Assembly (NCBI GenBank): GCA_015039315.1
Contig: WIDE01000167.1
Span: forward strand, 1 to 12,640
DNA: 12,640 nt
DNA from: Clavulina sp. PMI_390
Taxonomy: Eukaryota; Basidiomycota; Agaricomycetes; Cantharellales; Hydnaceae
Reading direction: 5' to 3'
The notes beneath the pieces were generated by a model that saw only the letters and a program-made list of their open reading frames with translations, was not told where the DNA came from and made no database searches. A program made the translations under genes and the position numbers. Positions 1 to 10,142 of this stretch are shown here, piece by piece. Position 1 is the first letter of the stretch. The number at the start of each line of letters is the position of its first letter.

Positions 1-698
1 CTCCAGGAGTTGTAGCGAGGAGCACTGGAGTCAGGTCAACTTTTGGAAAGAGCATGCCAGTATAAGGGAAGATTTCTTCCCTTAGACGCGCCGATACAAT
101 GCGGTGTCTGGTAAAGGACTGACGAAAAAGCTTCGGTATGAATCGTGAGTGAGTGACGGTGAAAATTAGCGGACCCCACAAACACCGAACCAGTGTCAAG
201 ATTTCTTTAAACCCCTTGATGACTGCTTGGAAGAAGTGGTATCAGATGCAGGTTCGTTATGCACCACAGATTTTTTTTTACTTCCAAACGGGGTGCGCTG
301 CCAGTTAGGTCAGTCGAACCAACAACAATAGTCCTTGCTGGCGTCCCTCGCGGTGGACGACAAGCTGCGAGCGGTGATATTAATTGACAGCGGGGTCACC
401 CAATGGGAGCTAGAATTTTCAGCTATAAGGGTTCCGATGGTCCGAGCTGTGGCGGACGAGTCGTGTCGCCCCAGATGCTCGTGTCACAGTCACGACTCGC
501 GCTCGTTTACCTCGAGGACATTCACCAAACAGCATCGCTGGCGACGCAGGACGCGACACTGACCCTTGCTCAGTATTCCTTCAGCACATTCACCTCCGCT
601 CTGAAACCCTTATACCTCTGGACCTTGAGCGCCGGATCTTGTCCTTTAAGTCCTGAGCCACACACGTCGCTGCGGAGGACAGTAAACGTTGCAGCCTG
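1..698. other. Upstream region, no recognisable gene
   Basis: Short open frames occur here on both strands, but none has a recognisable motif, a convincing intron pattern or a sensible length, so I treat them as chance. The stretch probably holds the promoter and 5' UTR of the EI24-like gene that starts at 699. The last ~100 bases before the ATG are pyrimidine-rich in patches, as is common near fungal transcription starts, but I see no clear TATA box at a useful distance. A run of nine T lies near 269-277 and a strong hairpin at 63-84. Confidence 0.5.
63..84. repeat. 22-nt near-perfect palindrome (hairpin)
   Basis: Ten bases (TAAGGGAAGA) are followed by a TT centre and their exact reverse complement. 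It would form a 10-bp stem with a 2-nt loop, or act as a symmetric protein-binding site. It lies about 615 bases before the first start codon. Function unknown. Confidence 0.6.
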
Positions 699-2664
699 AT
701 GTCCTACAACCCTCTCAACACGCCTCTGAGCGGACCTAATGGGCCTCAGTTCTCCTCAGCCCCTATGAATGGCCAAAGCTCAGGTGAATGCCCTGCTTAC
801 GAGCTTTCCCTTGGCGAGACACTCCAACTCCAAGCGCAATGGGCCATGTCGGGATTCATAGACTCTCTGCGATGGGATGTTCGTGCAGACTATCAACCAT
901 CATTCTCGTGTGCCTCCTACTCACTAATAGGCGCCCCTCTTACTCCTCGTACATGTCGTTCTGGTCCTGGACCGCGTGACCGACCCGCCATATTGTTGCG
1001 TAGGATGTATAGATCGTCGTAAGAATTGTCATGGAGGACGCCGAAATCAGAGCGAATGGTGGGTACGAGCCACTCCGGCCTCACCGTTGTCTTTTTGACT
1101 ATGCCCTCTAACAAATTACTTATTCTCGCGTGTTCTCGTCCCGTCCCTTCAGTTCTCAAGTCCACACTTCTCAACATCCTGTCGCTCATCGTCATCTACG
1201 CGTTCGACCTTTTCCTCGTCCCTCTGCTCGGTCTTACGCGCTCCCAGATTGACATGGACGAATTCTCCCAACCAGAACATTGGCTACACCGGAACGTCAG
1301 CGTGGCCTATACCCTATTGTTCCAGGTGCCAGTCGTGGCAGGAGCGCTCTACCTGAACGTGAGTGCTTGTCTTCGCCCACTTTTGCATATGATGTACTGA
1401 TCAATCCTTTCTGCACAACAGAGTAGCTGGAGTGCTGTCGTAGCTAAGAGGATCTACTCTCTTCAGCACGGTCGGACGCCTAATGCGGCTACCTCATTCT
1501 CGACGGTATCGTCGTCCCACGATCGGTAAGTTGACCTGCTTCTTCACCAAATTGTGCTATCGGTTGACCTATTCCAATGACTCCTCCCCATCCATCGTTC
1601 AGCATACTCACCACCCTCTCGTCGAACGCTTATCGAGCGGTGCTCATCATGACAACTGTCATGCTCTCGTTCGTCCTGGGCTACGTTCCTCTTGTCGGGC
1701 CAGCCGCCCGGTTCCTCTTCATGTGCTGGGTTGATGCGTCAGTCGTCCCTCTTCTCTGTTGACCTCTCAGCTGTATTTCTGATACTGTCTCCACGCTATA
1801 GGTACTATTGTTTCGAGTTCATCTGGACGTCTCGCGGACACTCGCTCCCTCAGCGGCTCAAGTTGGAGGAAGAGCGGTGGGCGTATTTCCTTGCTTTCGG
1901 TTTGTCATATCCATCCTACTTGCTTCAAGAATTGTGTGACGCTGATAATCTCTACACCTAGGTTTCTCAAGCGCTGCTGTGTGCATGTGGGGATCCTCGC
2001 TTGCCAACGCTGCTCTTTTCGCTCTTCTCTTCCCTGCTGTGAGTGCCACAGTATTTGTCACCACATACACCTACGTTTTTGACTAACATGTGTTTTCTCC
2101 GGTACAGTTCGTGATTATGGCCATACAAGCACACCCCGTCCCCGTTATCCCTACGCGCCCCTCCCACCGTCATCATCATCCTCTTTCGCCGACTCCTCCA
2201 CCCCCGTCAAACCACACCGACTCATCCCCGTCCGTCTACCGATCTTCGTTGTCCCTTTGCGGATGCACGACATTGTGCAGCGCTTCCTCGTGCACTTCGG
2301 TCCAACGGGGCCGATGAACAAGAATGTCTGGGACGCAAGGACATGGAAGGGCATCCTTGGACTCGGGCCTTCTTCATCCTCGTATGGCGGCGGTGGTGGG
2401 AGTATGGATAGCATTGAGGAAGGGTCATTTGATGATGCATCGAGCTATTCGTTTGGTGGAAGTGCGAATGGGAATGGAAGGTCGTATGGGCATAGTAGGA
2501 TGGGCTCGAATGTGCGGTATGGCGGGTATGGAGAAAATGGCGCGAACGTGAGTGGACGGTCAAATTGGCGCGCACCAGGAGAACTGGGAACGGGAGGGGG
2601 GAGCTCGAGTAGTCCTGTGGGGTATGCGCCAAGTACGAGGTTGAGGACAAAGAAGCTCGATTAG
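699..2664 (+). CDS. EI24 (etoposide-induced 2.4) family membrane protein
   Basis: Spliced model: 699-878, 1013-1058, 1153-1358, 1422-1525, 1603-1737, 1802-1899, 1962-2038, 2108-2664; exons 1-7 join in frame. About 468 residues if the frame break in exon 8 is corrected. Recognition rests on EI24-type signatures: a start-proximal segment ending SLRWD, the hydrophobic helix LLNILSLIVIYAFDLFLVPL, the helix around GYVPLVGPAARF, then CFEFIW, the Arg/Glu-rich stretch before RWAYFLAFG, and a last helix ending FVIMAIQAHPVP. The family is multi-pass; the animal member sits in the endoplasmic reticulum and is tied to autophagy and p53 response, and a similar ER/endomembrane place is inferred here. The C-terminus is a Gly/Ser/Asn-rich, probably disordered tail. 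In exon 8 the frame that encodes the conserved helix stops at 2317, while the conserved continuation (RLPIFVVPL...) lies in another frame. The 134-nt first intron is the least certain junction. Confidence 0.85.
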
Positions 2665-2893
2665 ATTTCAGACCACAGTCCCCATCTTAGCATCGTTCTT
2701 GAACTTAGCCTGTGCTCAGCAAAGAGGATAGGATTTCTTGATGGGGCGAGGCGAGGCGGCACGCCCGTAGCTATGATGAGCAGTGCTGGAGGATGGACAC
2801 GACTGACAGGTTGACTGGTAAGACCACACCAAAGGAGTCGACATAAAGGGCGGGTGCGCGTCTGAATATCTTACCTCAAAAGATCGGTTCTCT

Positions 2894-2919
2894 AATAAAA
2901 TAAAGCATCTTGAAATAAA
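2894..2919 (+). terminator. Clustered polyadenylation signals of the EI24-like gene
   Basis: Three AATAAA hexamers lie at 2894-2899, 2899-2904 and 2914-2919, about 230-255 bases after the stop codon at 2662-2664. The A-rich surroundings fit a fungal 3' end region. The real cleavage site cannot be read from sequence alone. Confidence 0.5.
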
Positions 2920-3476
2920 AGCATCAATAGTAGTGGAGGCGAGTGGGCCATATTAAAGAGTAAGTGCCCACACTCACTGTGACTACATGAGCCAAGTCCG
3001 AGTCCGCCCTGAGCTCGTCAAACGCGGCGTCAAGCGTCGATCATGCTGATCGATCATCGCTGAATGCACATCAGGTTGTTATCCTTTCTGCAGGGCTTCG
3101 CGACAACCAGTGCAGCATCGTACCGCCGTCTTTGCTGTCCATGTAATCACCCAACGTTACATATGCATGAAGGTAAACCTCAGCTATCTCGATATGTTGT
3201 TCCTTTCGACAGAGCAATCCCTCCGTTTTCCTTAGAAAGCGATACCTGTGCATGTATCTTTATCAGCTGTACAGTCGATTTAGCCACACTTGCTCTATGG
3301 TTCTCCACAATTCCAGATCTTCTTTCTCTCTTGCTGTAAACTCGTGACTGACGCATCGAGGGAAGCGATTACCTACCTCTGCGTCTGTGGCCTCATGTTT
3401 ACCTGCTCCGTGCACGACTTTACTGTCAAATCTAGCAAGATTGAACGCTGAAGAACAAAACCTCGATACTTTGCAC
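2920..3476. other. Intergenic stretch, no gene seen
   Basis: No coding region is recognisable. It holds a loose inverted repeat (GTGGGC at 2943-2948 against GCCCAC at 2966-2971) and a small GATC-rich cluster near 3035-3060 with the palindrome TGATCGATCA. The right part presumably carries the promoter of the NLR-like gene beginning at 3477. A long minus-strand frame across 3263-3757 is best explained as a shadow of that gene. Confidence 0.45.
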
Positions 3477-4799
3477 ATGGATCTAAGCTCTTTTGAGATC
3501 GGAGGTTTGATACACTTTCTTTCATCAAAACTCCAACCATTCATCACGCTACTCTGGTCATAATAGGTGCCTCCTACACTGGCGACAAAATCAAGAAATC
3601 GCGCTCCTACCGCCTCTACATTGACTGGAGATCTCCAGACCAAGCTGGCTTGTTGGCGACATCTACATCTAAAGCAAAGACTTTGACTGATGGAAAGGTT
3701 AATTGGCCACCAGCCTCCGGACTCAAGAGGTATGCTTCTTCTGGCCTTGTTCAGCATCTCTTTGCGCTGAAGGCAGAGCTATTCCTCCTAGATTCTTTAG
3801 CTTGCTTCCTCCAACCATCTTTGTTACAATCCAGCAGCAAAGCCGTTTTTTCAGAACCTGGGACGCATTGGCTGCTCACACTGTCAGTTTGGACAATTGT
3901 GATACTGGGGGTATGTCGAATACTGATACATACCTAATAACTCCATCCTCATGGGTCTGTTCTTGTGTTCATCAATCTCACTCTAATAGAACTCATTGAT
4001 GATGCACTTGGGCTTCACCTAACCATTATTAGGGGCAAAAGCCCACCTGTACCAGATGCTGCTACCCATCCACACAGTCTCCATACCATTCTGACAGAGA
4101 ATCTCAATACTTCTAAGAGTGCTACCAGCCATGGTCTGGTTTCAGGCACCATCCAGCACAATGAACCTATCAGAGGCAGTGGCATTTCCACTGTTGGTCA
4201 CAATATTACCCTCAACCACCTTCCCAGTGCTCCTTCTATTGTCCAACCTGAATTACCATTCATAGTAGACCCTGCTACTCAAGAGCCTACCACATTCCAC
4301 ATTACTCAGCAGCAGAGCACTGTAAATGTTGCAGCCCCTCTCATCCCTCCCTCCAATGCTATGGAGCTGCATAAAACAACCTCTGCTGCTACAATTGAGG
4401 CACAGCATAGTTTTGATGGACTGCATAACATAGGCACTCAGGTCAACAATGTTGTAAACAGTACCAACCACACTGTATCTCCATTTGTACCAGTGGCAGC
4501 TAGCTTTGTTGATGCCTTCCCTGGTGCAGTCAAAGCTGTGGAGGGAGTGCTCAAACTTGGAGGCTTGCTTGCACAGGTGAGGTTTAGAGCTTATTATTGG
4601 TGGAGAATGGCTTTCAACTGAGTGGACATATCCCCAGATCCACCCAATTGGACAGGTTGTTGTTGGAGTACTGAAAGTGTCTGTATTGTCGGTGGGAGCA
4701 GCAGCTGCACGGCTTCCACGGCTTTTAAATGGAGAGCGTGATTTGATATTCGAAGGAGAAGCGGGTGTGTTGGGAGCCGCGGCGGTGAGGGAGCCTTGA
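3477..4799 (+). pseudogene. Truncated C2-like / STAND (NLR-like) NTPase, N-terminal part only
   Basis: Model: 3477-3504, 3567-3729, 3792-3910, 3990-4576, 4638-4799; introns of 62, 62, 79 and 61 nt with GT...AG ends, and all exons join in frame to 352 residues. Residues 1-120 read as a beta-rich C2-like domain: SFEIGGASYT, YRLYIDW, TSKAKTL, PTIFVTIQQQS, HTVSLDN, LHLTIIRG. Residues ~121-265 are a Ser/Thr/Asn-rich linker. From ~268 comes a helical segment (FVDAFPGAVKAVEGVLKLGG, then across the last intron IHPIGQVVVGVLKV), which resembles the helical region found before the NACHT domain in Agaricomycete STAND proteins of the fungal NLR type, thought to act in non-self recognition. No Walker motifs and no repeat domain follow: after VGVLKV (~4680) the frame loses family character and stops at 4797-4799. 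The gene therefore looks cut off at its junction with the minus-strand OB-fold-like ORF. The family call comes from pattern memory; the exon structure is stronger evidence than the name. Confidence 0.55.
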
Positions 4800-5485
4800 G
4801 CGCGAATGAAGAGGAGATCCTGCACAACAAAGTACGGAAGCGCATCGCGGAAACCAACGAAGGAGCCCAGAACGCCAATGGCCGATCCATTCATTGGAAC
4901 TGAGACGTTGACCCAGCGGGGGGTAGTGAGAAGGATTAAGACAACTTCAAAATGCACAATGGCACTGGCCTAGGCAGCATTGTTAGCATGTAGTTGTGGG
5001 CACGTTCAGATGTAAAATAACAGCCTAACGCATAGAATGAACCAAAATAAGAAGAAGAAGAAGGGACGCACTTGGGGATTATATACACCCGTACGAAGCC
5101 TGAATTCGCAAGGCGCAACCGCGGCACCTGCGATACCCGACATATCAAATCCCAGTGTTGAAAAGTGATCGGGCGTGAACTCCACCTCCCTGGTAAGGGT
5201 ATTCATGACAATCCCATACACTGTGAGGACAGGCTCGCCATCCCTCTGGACAATTTGTCCGGTACCAGTGAAGAAGACATTATCGCCCTCCTGCCGGGTA
5301 GTGGCTCCGAGGCCTCCAGTTCCCACATATTCGTGGAGCTCAACTGCAAGGTTATCGGCAGTGACATTTGCAAGGCCCTCAATAGGAAGTCCACCAGTCA
5401 GGCAGTTGAATACAGCATAGCGGCCACTGAGCCTCGGATTCTCAAGCAGGTAGAGGACACCGGTGACACGGAAGGCAAACGACAT
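4253..5485 (-). CDS. Hypothetical beta-rich (OB-fold-like) protein next to the Helitron
   Basis: Two exons on the minus strand: 5485-5072 (138 codons, starting MSFAFRVTGVLYLL) and 4969-4253, joined in frame over a 102-nt intron (gtgcgt...ctag). The first exon and the first ~85 codons of the second look like a real protein: alternating hydrophobic segments such as GRYAVFNCLTGG, VFFTGTGQIVQ, PVLTVYGIVMNT, IVHFEVVLILL, SAIGVLGSFVGF and YFVVQDLLFIR suggest a small all-beta, OB-fold-like fold, then a Ser/Pro/Arg-rich tail. Codons past ~4690 are antisense to the NLR-like exons and have no family character, so the natural C-terminus is probably lost or lies near 4690-4750. The ORF follows the helicase gene on the same strand with about 230 nt between. 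Some Helitrons carry RPA-like OB-fold proteins, which makes a role with single-stranded DNA attractive, but I see no decisive motif. The in-frame frame upstream of the ATG is also open, so the start could be earlier. Confidence 0.5.
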
Positions 5486-5629
5486 GATGAGGGAGAAGAT
5501 GGGGTTGTTTTGAGACTTATGAGCTTTGCAGTAGTATAAAAGCGAATAATAGGCCCTATAGCGGAGAGCGGAAGGTGAACACACCCGTTATTGTGGAGGC
5601 GAGATGTCCCAGCACGGAATTGCAGCAAA

Positions 5630-5643
5630 GGGGGGGGGGGGGG
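5630..5643. repeat. 14-base poly-G run
   Basis: Fourteen consecutive G on the plus strand (C on the minus) lie in the gap between the OB-fold-like ORF and the end of the helicase gene. Exact length is prone to sequencing and assembly error. Confidence 0.8.
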
Positions 5644-5718
5644 CGGCATCACACAATTGTTTGCAGCAATAGAGAAATCACTACACTAAATACAATCTAA
5701 TCAAAATAAGGTCTCAGA

Positions 5719-8700
5719 TCAATTATCCAACAATGGAAGGAGTGATCGATATACAACATTAGCCACATCAGGGCGGTCATCTGGCAGAAACAGAGTTGCA
5801 TCATGCCGTGATCGCACCCGCGAGATAGCGGTGTATAATTGACCATGTGCAAAGACGTCGCATCGACCATCAATACCTACCTTGTCATAAGTCAGCCCTT
5901 GGCAACTGTTGAAGGTGGTGGCATATGCTAGCTTGAGGGGAAACTGTTTTCGTCAGACAGTGTAGGAGGCAAAGCGCGGCTTGAAATCGAAATTGATGCG
6001 GGGAATACAATATGTTGTATCGGGACGGTGACCTCGGTCAAGCAGTCGAACTTCAATGAATCGGGAATGGGTACGAACAATGACCACTCGCTTATTCTTG
6101 ACCAGCCCCTTCTTGATGGAGAGGTTTCGTGACAGGCAGCAGGTGGCATTTATCTTGAGACGGAGCTCATGTGGAGGAGCGTCATTGGACTGGGCAAGAG
6201 CAAGGACTTCCTCCGTTGCTTCAGCCGGGTACGGATTAAAGCTGGCATTTGGTTGAGTGATGTGGTCATCTTCAACGATTGAGTTGAAGCTATAGTGGAC
6301 CGCTGGAAGGTGAATTAGTCAGACAGTATTTCAAAACATGTTAATAGTCCTTGACTCACTAAGTTCACCCGGCAATCGATCAAGGATACGCTCATTAAAA
6401 TCTGAGACATCCACATTTAGGGGAGTAAGAAATGCTCGCTTCACGCTTTTGGCGGAATTGCGTAGCACCTCATCAGGGAAGAGGAGTTGTTGAATGGTCT
6501 CATAGTCAGCAGTGTGGGCAAGGAAAGGGCGGAGATCAACACGCAAGCGATCTGGTGACTCCCCTATCGAATCAATAAAGTTGGCATAAGCGGGATCGCT
6601 AGCATTGCGAATTGGAGCACGCAGTTCATGGATACAAAACAATGGCCATATTGGCAGGGATAACACTGATGCTAAGAAGCAAGCAGTGGGGCCGCCACCT
6701 TTGACAACAGGCCCAACTTGACGAAAATCGCCAATGCCCACCACAACTTTGCCTCCAAATGGGACATCAACTCCCATAATATCTCGCAAGAGGACATCAA
6801 CAGCCTCAACCGCACCAGCTGGGGCCATAGGAAGTTCATCCCACACAATAAGTGTGGCTTCGCAAAGATAGTCCCTCCGTGATCCGCCAGCAGGGAGATG
6901 AGATGTGAAGTCGCATACATCATCCTTCACCACGGGCAGGCCAAATACAGAATGAGCTGTTCGCCCTCCATCAATATCTGACACGCAAAGTGCAGTAGTT
7001 CCAGCGACGACCGCTATCTGGGCAAGCGAACGAACCCGCGCAATCAGGGCCTTGACCACAAAGGATTTGCCACGGCCGGCTTTTCCAGTGAGGAAATGAA
7101 GGCGCGGTTGTGCAGACGAAGGGGCGGACATGATGTCATCAGAGATGATATCATAGATAGATTTTTGATCATGAGACATGGATGTAAGATCGCTGTCTAG
7201 CTGCGCTTGAATTGAGCGAAGATGCGGAGCAAAATAATCGAGCTCCTCTTGTGTCTCAGTGGAGACGGTTTCAATCGGAGGGAGATCAAATGAATCTGTT
7301 GATTTGCCGCGTTCAAGCAGGATCATGTTGATGGCTGAGAGGGCTCGATTATGAGCATATTGCTGAAGTAGAGGCAGCAAGGGTTGAGAAGAGTGGCCAA
7401 TGAAATCAAGGCTCAGCGAGTCAGCAAACTGATCCCATAAGCTGAGGGCAGGTCCACCTTCAAGGATGAGGAGCGCAAACAGGAAGCGGAGCTGTGCAGG
7501 AGATCGAAACTCAGCAATTGCTTCCTCCATTGCAAGCTTGGGCTCATCGTTCTCCCGTAGAAGGCCACACAGTTGTGCAGCACGCTGGAAAGTGTTGCAT
7601 AAAACACCATTCACTGTCCGTAGCTCCTCAAAGGATCGGGCGGGACGATGATAGAGAAGCAAGCGAATATAGAAGACCTCCCCCATACCTGGTCGCACAG
7701 TTCGAATCCGAGCAATCTTGTCACCTCGTTGGCGTCGTTTAACCAGCATGGGAGGTACATTAGGAAGAGACGATGACTCAGGCCAATGCTCTACCAGGTT
7801 CTCAGCTCCAGTAGGCGGAACACGGATCAGAACGAAATCGCTCCAGTATGTGGTATAGAGAATGTTGTCGAATAGATCATCAGAGGGTCGAATGAAGTAT
7901 CGGATGAGTGTGGATGCATTAGAGGGAACGCGTCTACTGTTCCCTACCACAAACTGGCCGCGATTCTCGCCTGGTGCATGGACTGCTAGGCGAGCGACAG
8001 AAGGATGTTGTTGTGAGATACGGAATCCAAAGATCCGCCAGCAAGCCTCAGGGGTGGAGATATAACGTGTTCGGATATAGTCCTTGACTGCATCGGATGC
8101 TTCATCCAAAGTCTGCTTAACTGCGGCAGACGCATGGTCAGGCCCCTTGAAGAGATATTTGTACACATATAGGAACACTTCCACAGTAAATATGGCCTGG
8201 ACATGAAGGTGACCTTCCCATAAAAGAAGAAGTGCGGGCGAGTATGTGGCAACCCATTCATCACCCACATCGCGCGCATGATCTACACCCTGCATGGCGT
8301 TTATCTGAGTATATTGGCGAGGAGGGTGGGGGAAATTCCAGCAGCATTCGCCGTTCTTATTGCAGCGCGAAGGGGGGGTTCGAGTGAGGTGGTTTGGATC
8401 ATGGATCATGTGCGCTGTAACCAGATCTCGAAGACGCCCTTCTTCTCGAGGGATCTTTGCCGAGATGATCGAGTCGATATTCTCGATGTTGATCTCGCGC
8501 CGAAGCTATGAAAAATGGGTATGAGATTCAAGTTAGACTTGATGGGAGAGGATGAAAGAAAGAATACCTTCAAGATAATGTGCGCATGTGGGAGGCCACG
8601 CTTCTGGAATTCGATGACCGAGATGTAATAGTGGATGCCAAAAATCTTTTTGATCTCGCACATGAGAAGGCCTAGCCGTTCCTGTGAGCCAGAAGAAAAA

Positions 8701-10124
8701 TTCAAATAATTCAACCAATTGTTACGACAAATTTATGATCCGCAGGAGGTATACCTTAAACACGCGATTGGTTATTTGAGGGACTTCCACAGCAGACTGG
8801 CCTGGGCGTAACTGTGAACGAATCTCGGGCCAATTGGGGTTCGTAGTCGCAGTGACCAAGAAATGGCCGTTTCCCAGCTGGCGAGCAAGTGCAAGTCCAT
8901 CAGCCGTCTTGTTTGCGAGGTATTGAGGCGAGCCTGTGAAGCTGGCAGGCAGCGTAATCCCAGTGTCGTCACCAGAATCCGAATCACTGTCATCTGAGTC
9001 ACCAAATTCTTGAGCGTGGCGCTGCTTTCCTGCACGAATATAAGCTAGTCGTTCGTCATCCATGCGGGAGAACATATCACACATCCACTCGCATCCGAGA
9101 CGGCCAAATTGGCGGAAACGTGGCTCAGTGAGCAGTCGAAGCTTGTAGTATTCACGCTGACTCCATCCAGCATGAGATCGAAGAGATTCTCCCCAGCCAA
9201 GCGTGCCGTGAGGGAAAAGTAAAGGGTATTGGAGGGGTTCATATAGAGGATTAAGGATCGAGACATAAGAGGGGGAAGCGTCAGCGGCACGTTGGACATA
9301 AACACTACGTGGAGTCGACGCAGGAGCTGTTCCTAAATGGTGCAGAGCAGCAATTTCATCGCCGGTTCCGGGATCAGCCAATTCCAGATATGCATCGATG
9401 TAATCAGGTTGATATTGCGAGAATGTTTGATATGTATGATACAAATGATTATGTTCTAGTAAGTCTTGATTAATGATGGATATGTAGTTTGAGGGTATGT
9501 TGCGTGATTGCGCTGCATTTCTGCGGCGCGACCCCGACGCATCATAAAGAAGCCACTGGGCCGGGTGATCATACTGGGTGCTTTCATTGGGGAATACACG
9601 ATGATACGTTCGTCCTTGCATTGCAAGCCAGTACGGACCGCCTAGAGATATGAGAGCTCAGAAATTACGAATGCATCAGCAAGATTAGCCGAAAATGTAA
9701 TCGAACCTTGATACTGCGACCATCCCGATGTTATACCATTAGAAACACCTATAGCGCTCAGACAGAACATACTATTCAGCTCGCGCGATCGAGCCGACAC
9801 GTCATCGAGAGAGGTAGAAAGCAGATCTACGATACGTTGAGGGAAGGGAGGGAGGGGCGGAAGAAGCTTGGTACCATTCGCACAGCACCAAGCGCGCGAT
9901 TCTGATTGAAGACGAAGGCAACCGCAGTGGGCGCAGGGCTCAGCATCCCATGGCGTTCGCAGGCCTTCTGGTCGTAAGGCGCGGATATCAGAGAACGATA
10001 AACCATGCTGTCGAGCACGATGAATCCCGGCATTAGGTTCATCGCGTCGAGCATACTGGAGACGGCGAGCACGGCGCTCACGGCTACGAATAGCCTCAGG
10101 GTTATTAGAGAGCTGGCGTGGCAT
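5719..10124 (-). CDS. Helitron Rep-helicase (one internal stop codon)
   Basis: Five exons on the minus strand: 10124-9707, 9641-8755, 8681-8568, 8505-6360, 6302-5719; introns of 65, 73, 62 and 57 nt; 4149 nt, 1383 codons, all in frame. Order of domains: an N-terminal Cys motif (CAHCGCL, WCCANG, residues ~65-85); Helitron_like_N with [15 protein letters not shown]; a rolling-circle Rep nuclease with metal-binding PHAH (~466-469) and the two-tyrosine motif YVYKYLFKG (tyrosines ~586 and 590); then a SF1B Pif1-like helicase with Walker A GKAGRGKS (~947), [10 protein letters not shown], Walker B WDE (~1028), GDFRQVGPV (~1065), LRAPIRN, and finally [19 protein letters not shown] and [12 protein letters not shown]. 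Rep nicks and joins the element ends and the helicase unwinds DNA during rolling-circle transposition. An in-frame TGA at 5953-5955 (codon ~1305) removes the last ~78 residues with the final motifs, so this copy is probably dead or needs readthrough. An in-frame TAG 18 nt upstream supports the chosen ATG. Confidence 0.9.
5953..5955 (-). other. Premature TGA in the helicase gene
   Basis: On the minus strand the frame reads ...[22 protein letters not shown]..., and conserved helicase sequence continues in the same frame for 77 codons to the TGA at 5719-5721. Family members usually have a sense codon, often Arg, at this place, so a CGA-to-TGA transition is a simple explanation. No short intron could remove the stop without also removing conserved residues. 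Confidence 0.8.
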
Positions 10125-10142
10125 CAAACTGGCGGGCTGGCA

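Noticed and set aside
335..699. Overlapping plus-strand open frames before the EI24-like gene
   Set aside because: Two different frames overlap, neither has a family-like pattern or a plausible splice into the next gene.
2943..2971. Inverted repeat GTGGGC/GCCCAC as a possible Helitron 3' hairpin
   Set aside because: The loop is 17 nt and no CTRR follows at the right distance on the minus strand.
3263..3757. Minus-strand open frame of 164 codons
   Set aside because: It is antisense to the first exons of the NLR-like gene, whose splice sites and frame continuity are much stronger; no motif is seen in the minus frame.
4026..4043. On the minus strand GGGC, TTTT, GCCC followed by CTAAT, resembling a Helitron 3' end
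   Set aside because: The stem is only four base pairs with no spacer to CTAA, and it lies inside well-behaved coding sequence of the NLR-like exon 4; most likely chance.
5165..5539. Plus-strand open frame of 124 codons across the OB-fold-like gene
   Set aside because: A shadow of the minus-strand exon, which has coherent alternating hydrophobic pattern and an in-frame splice.
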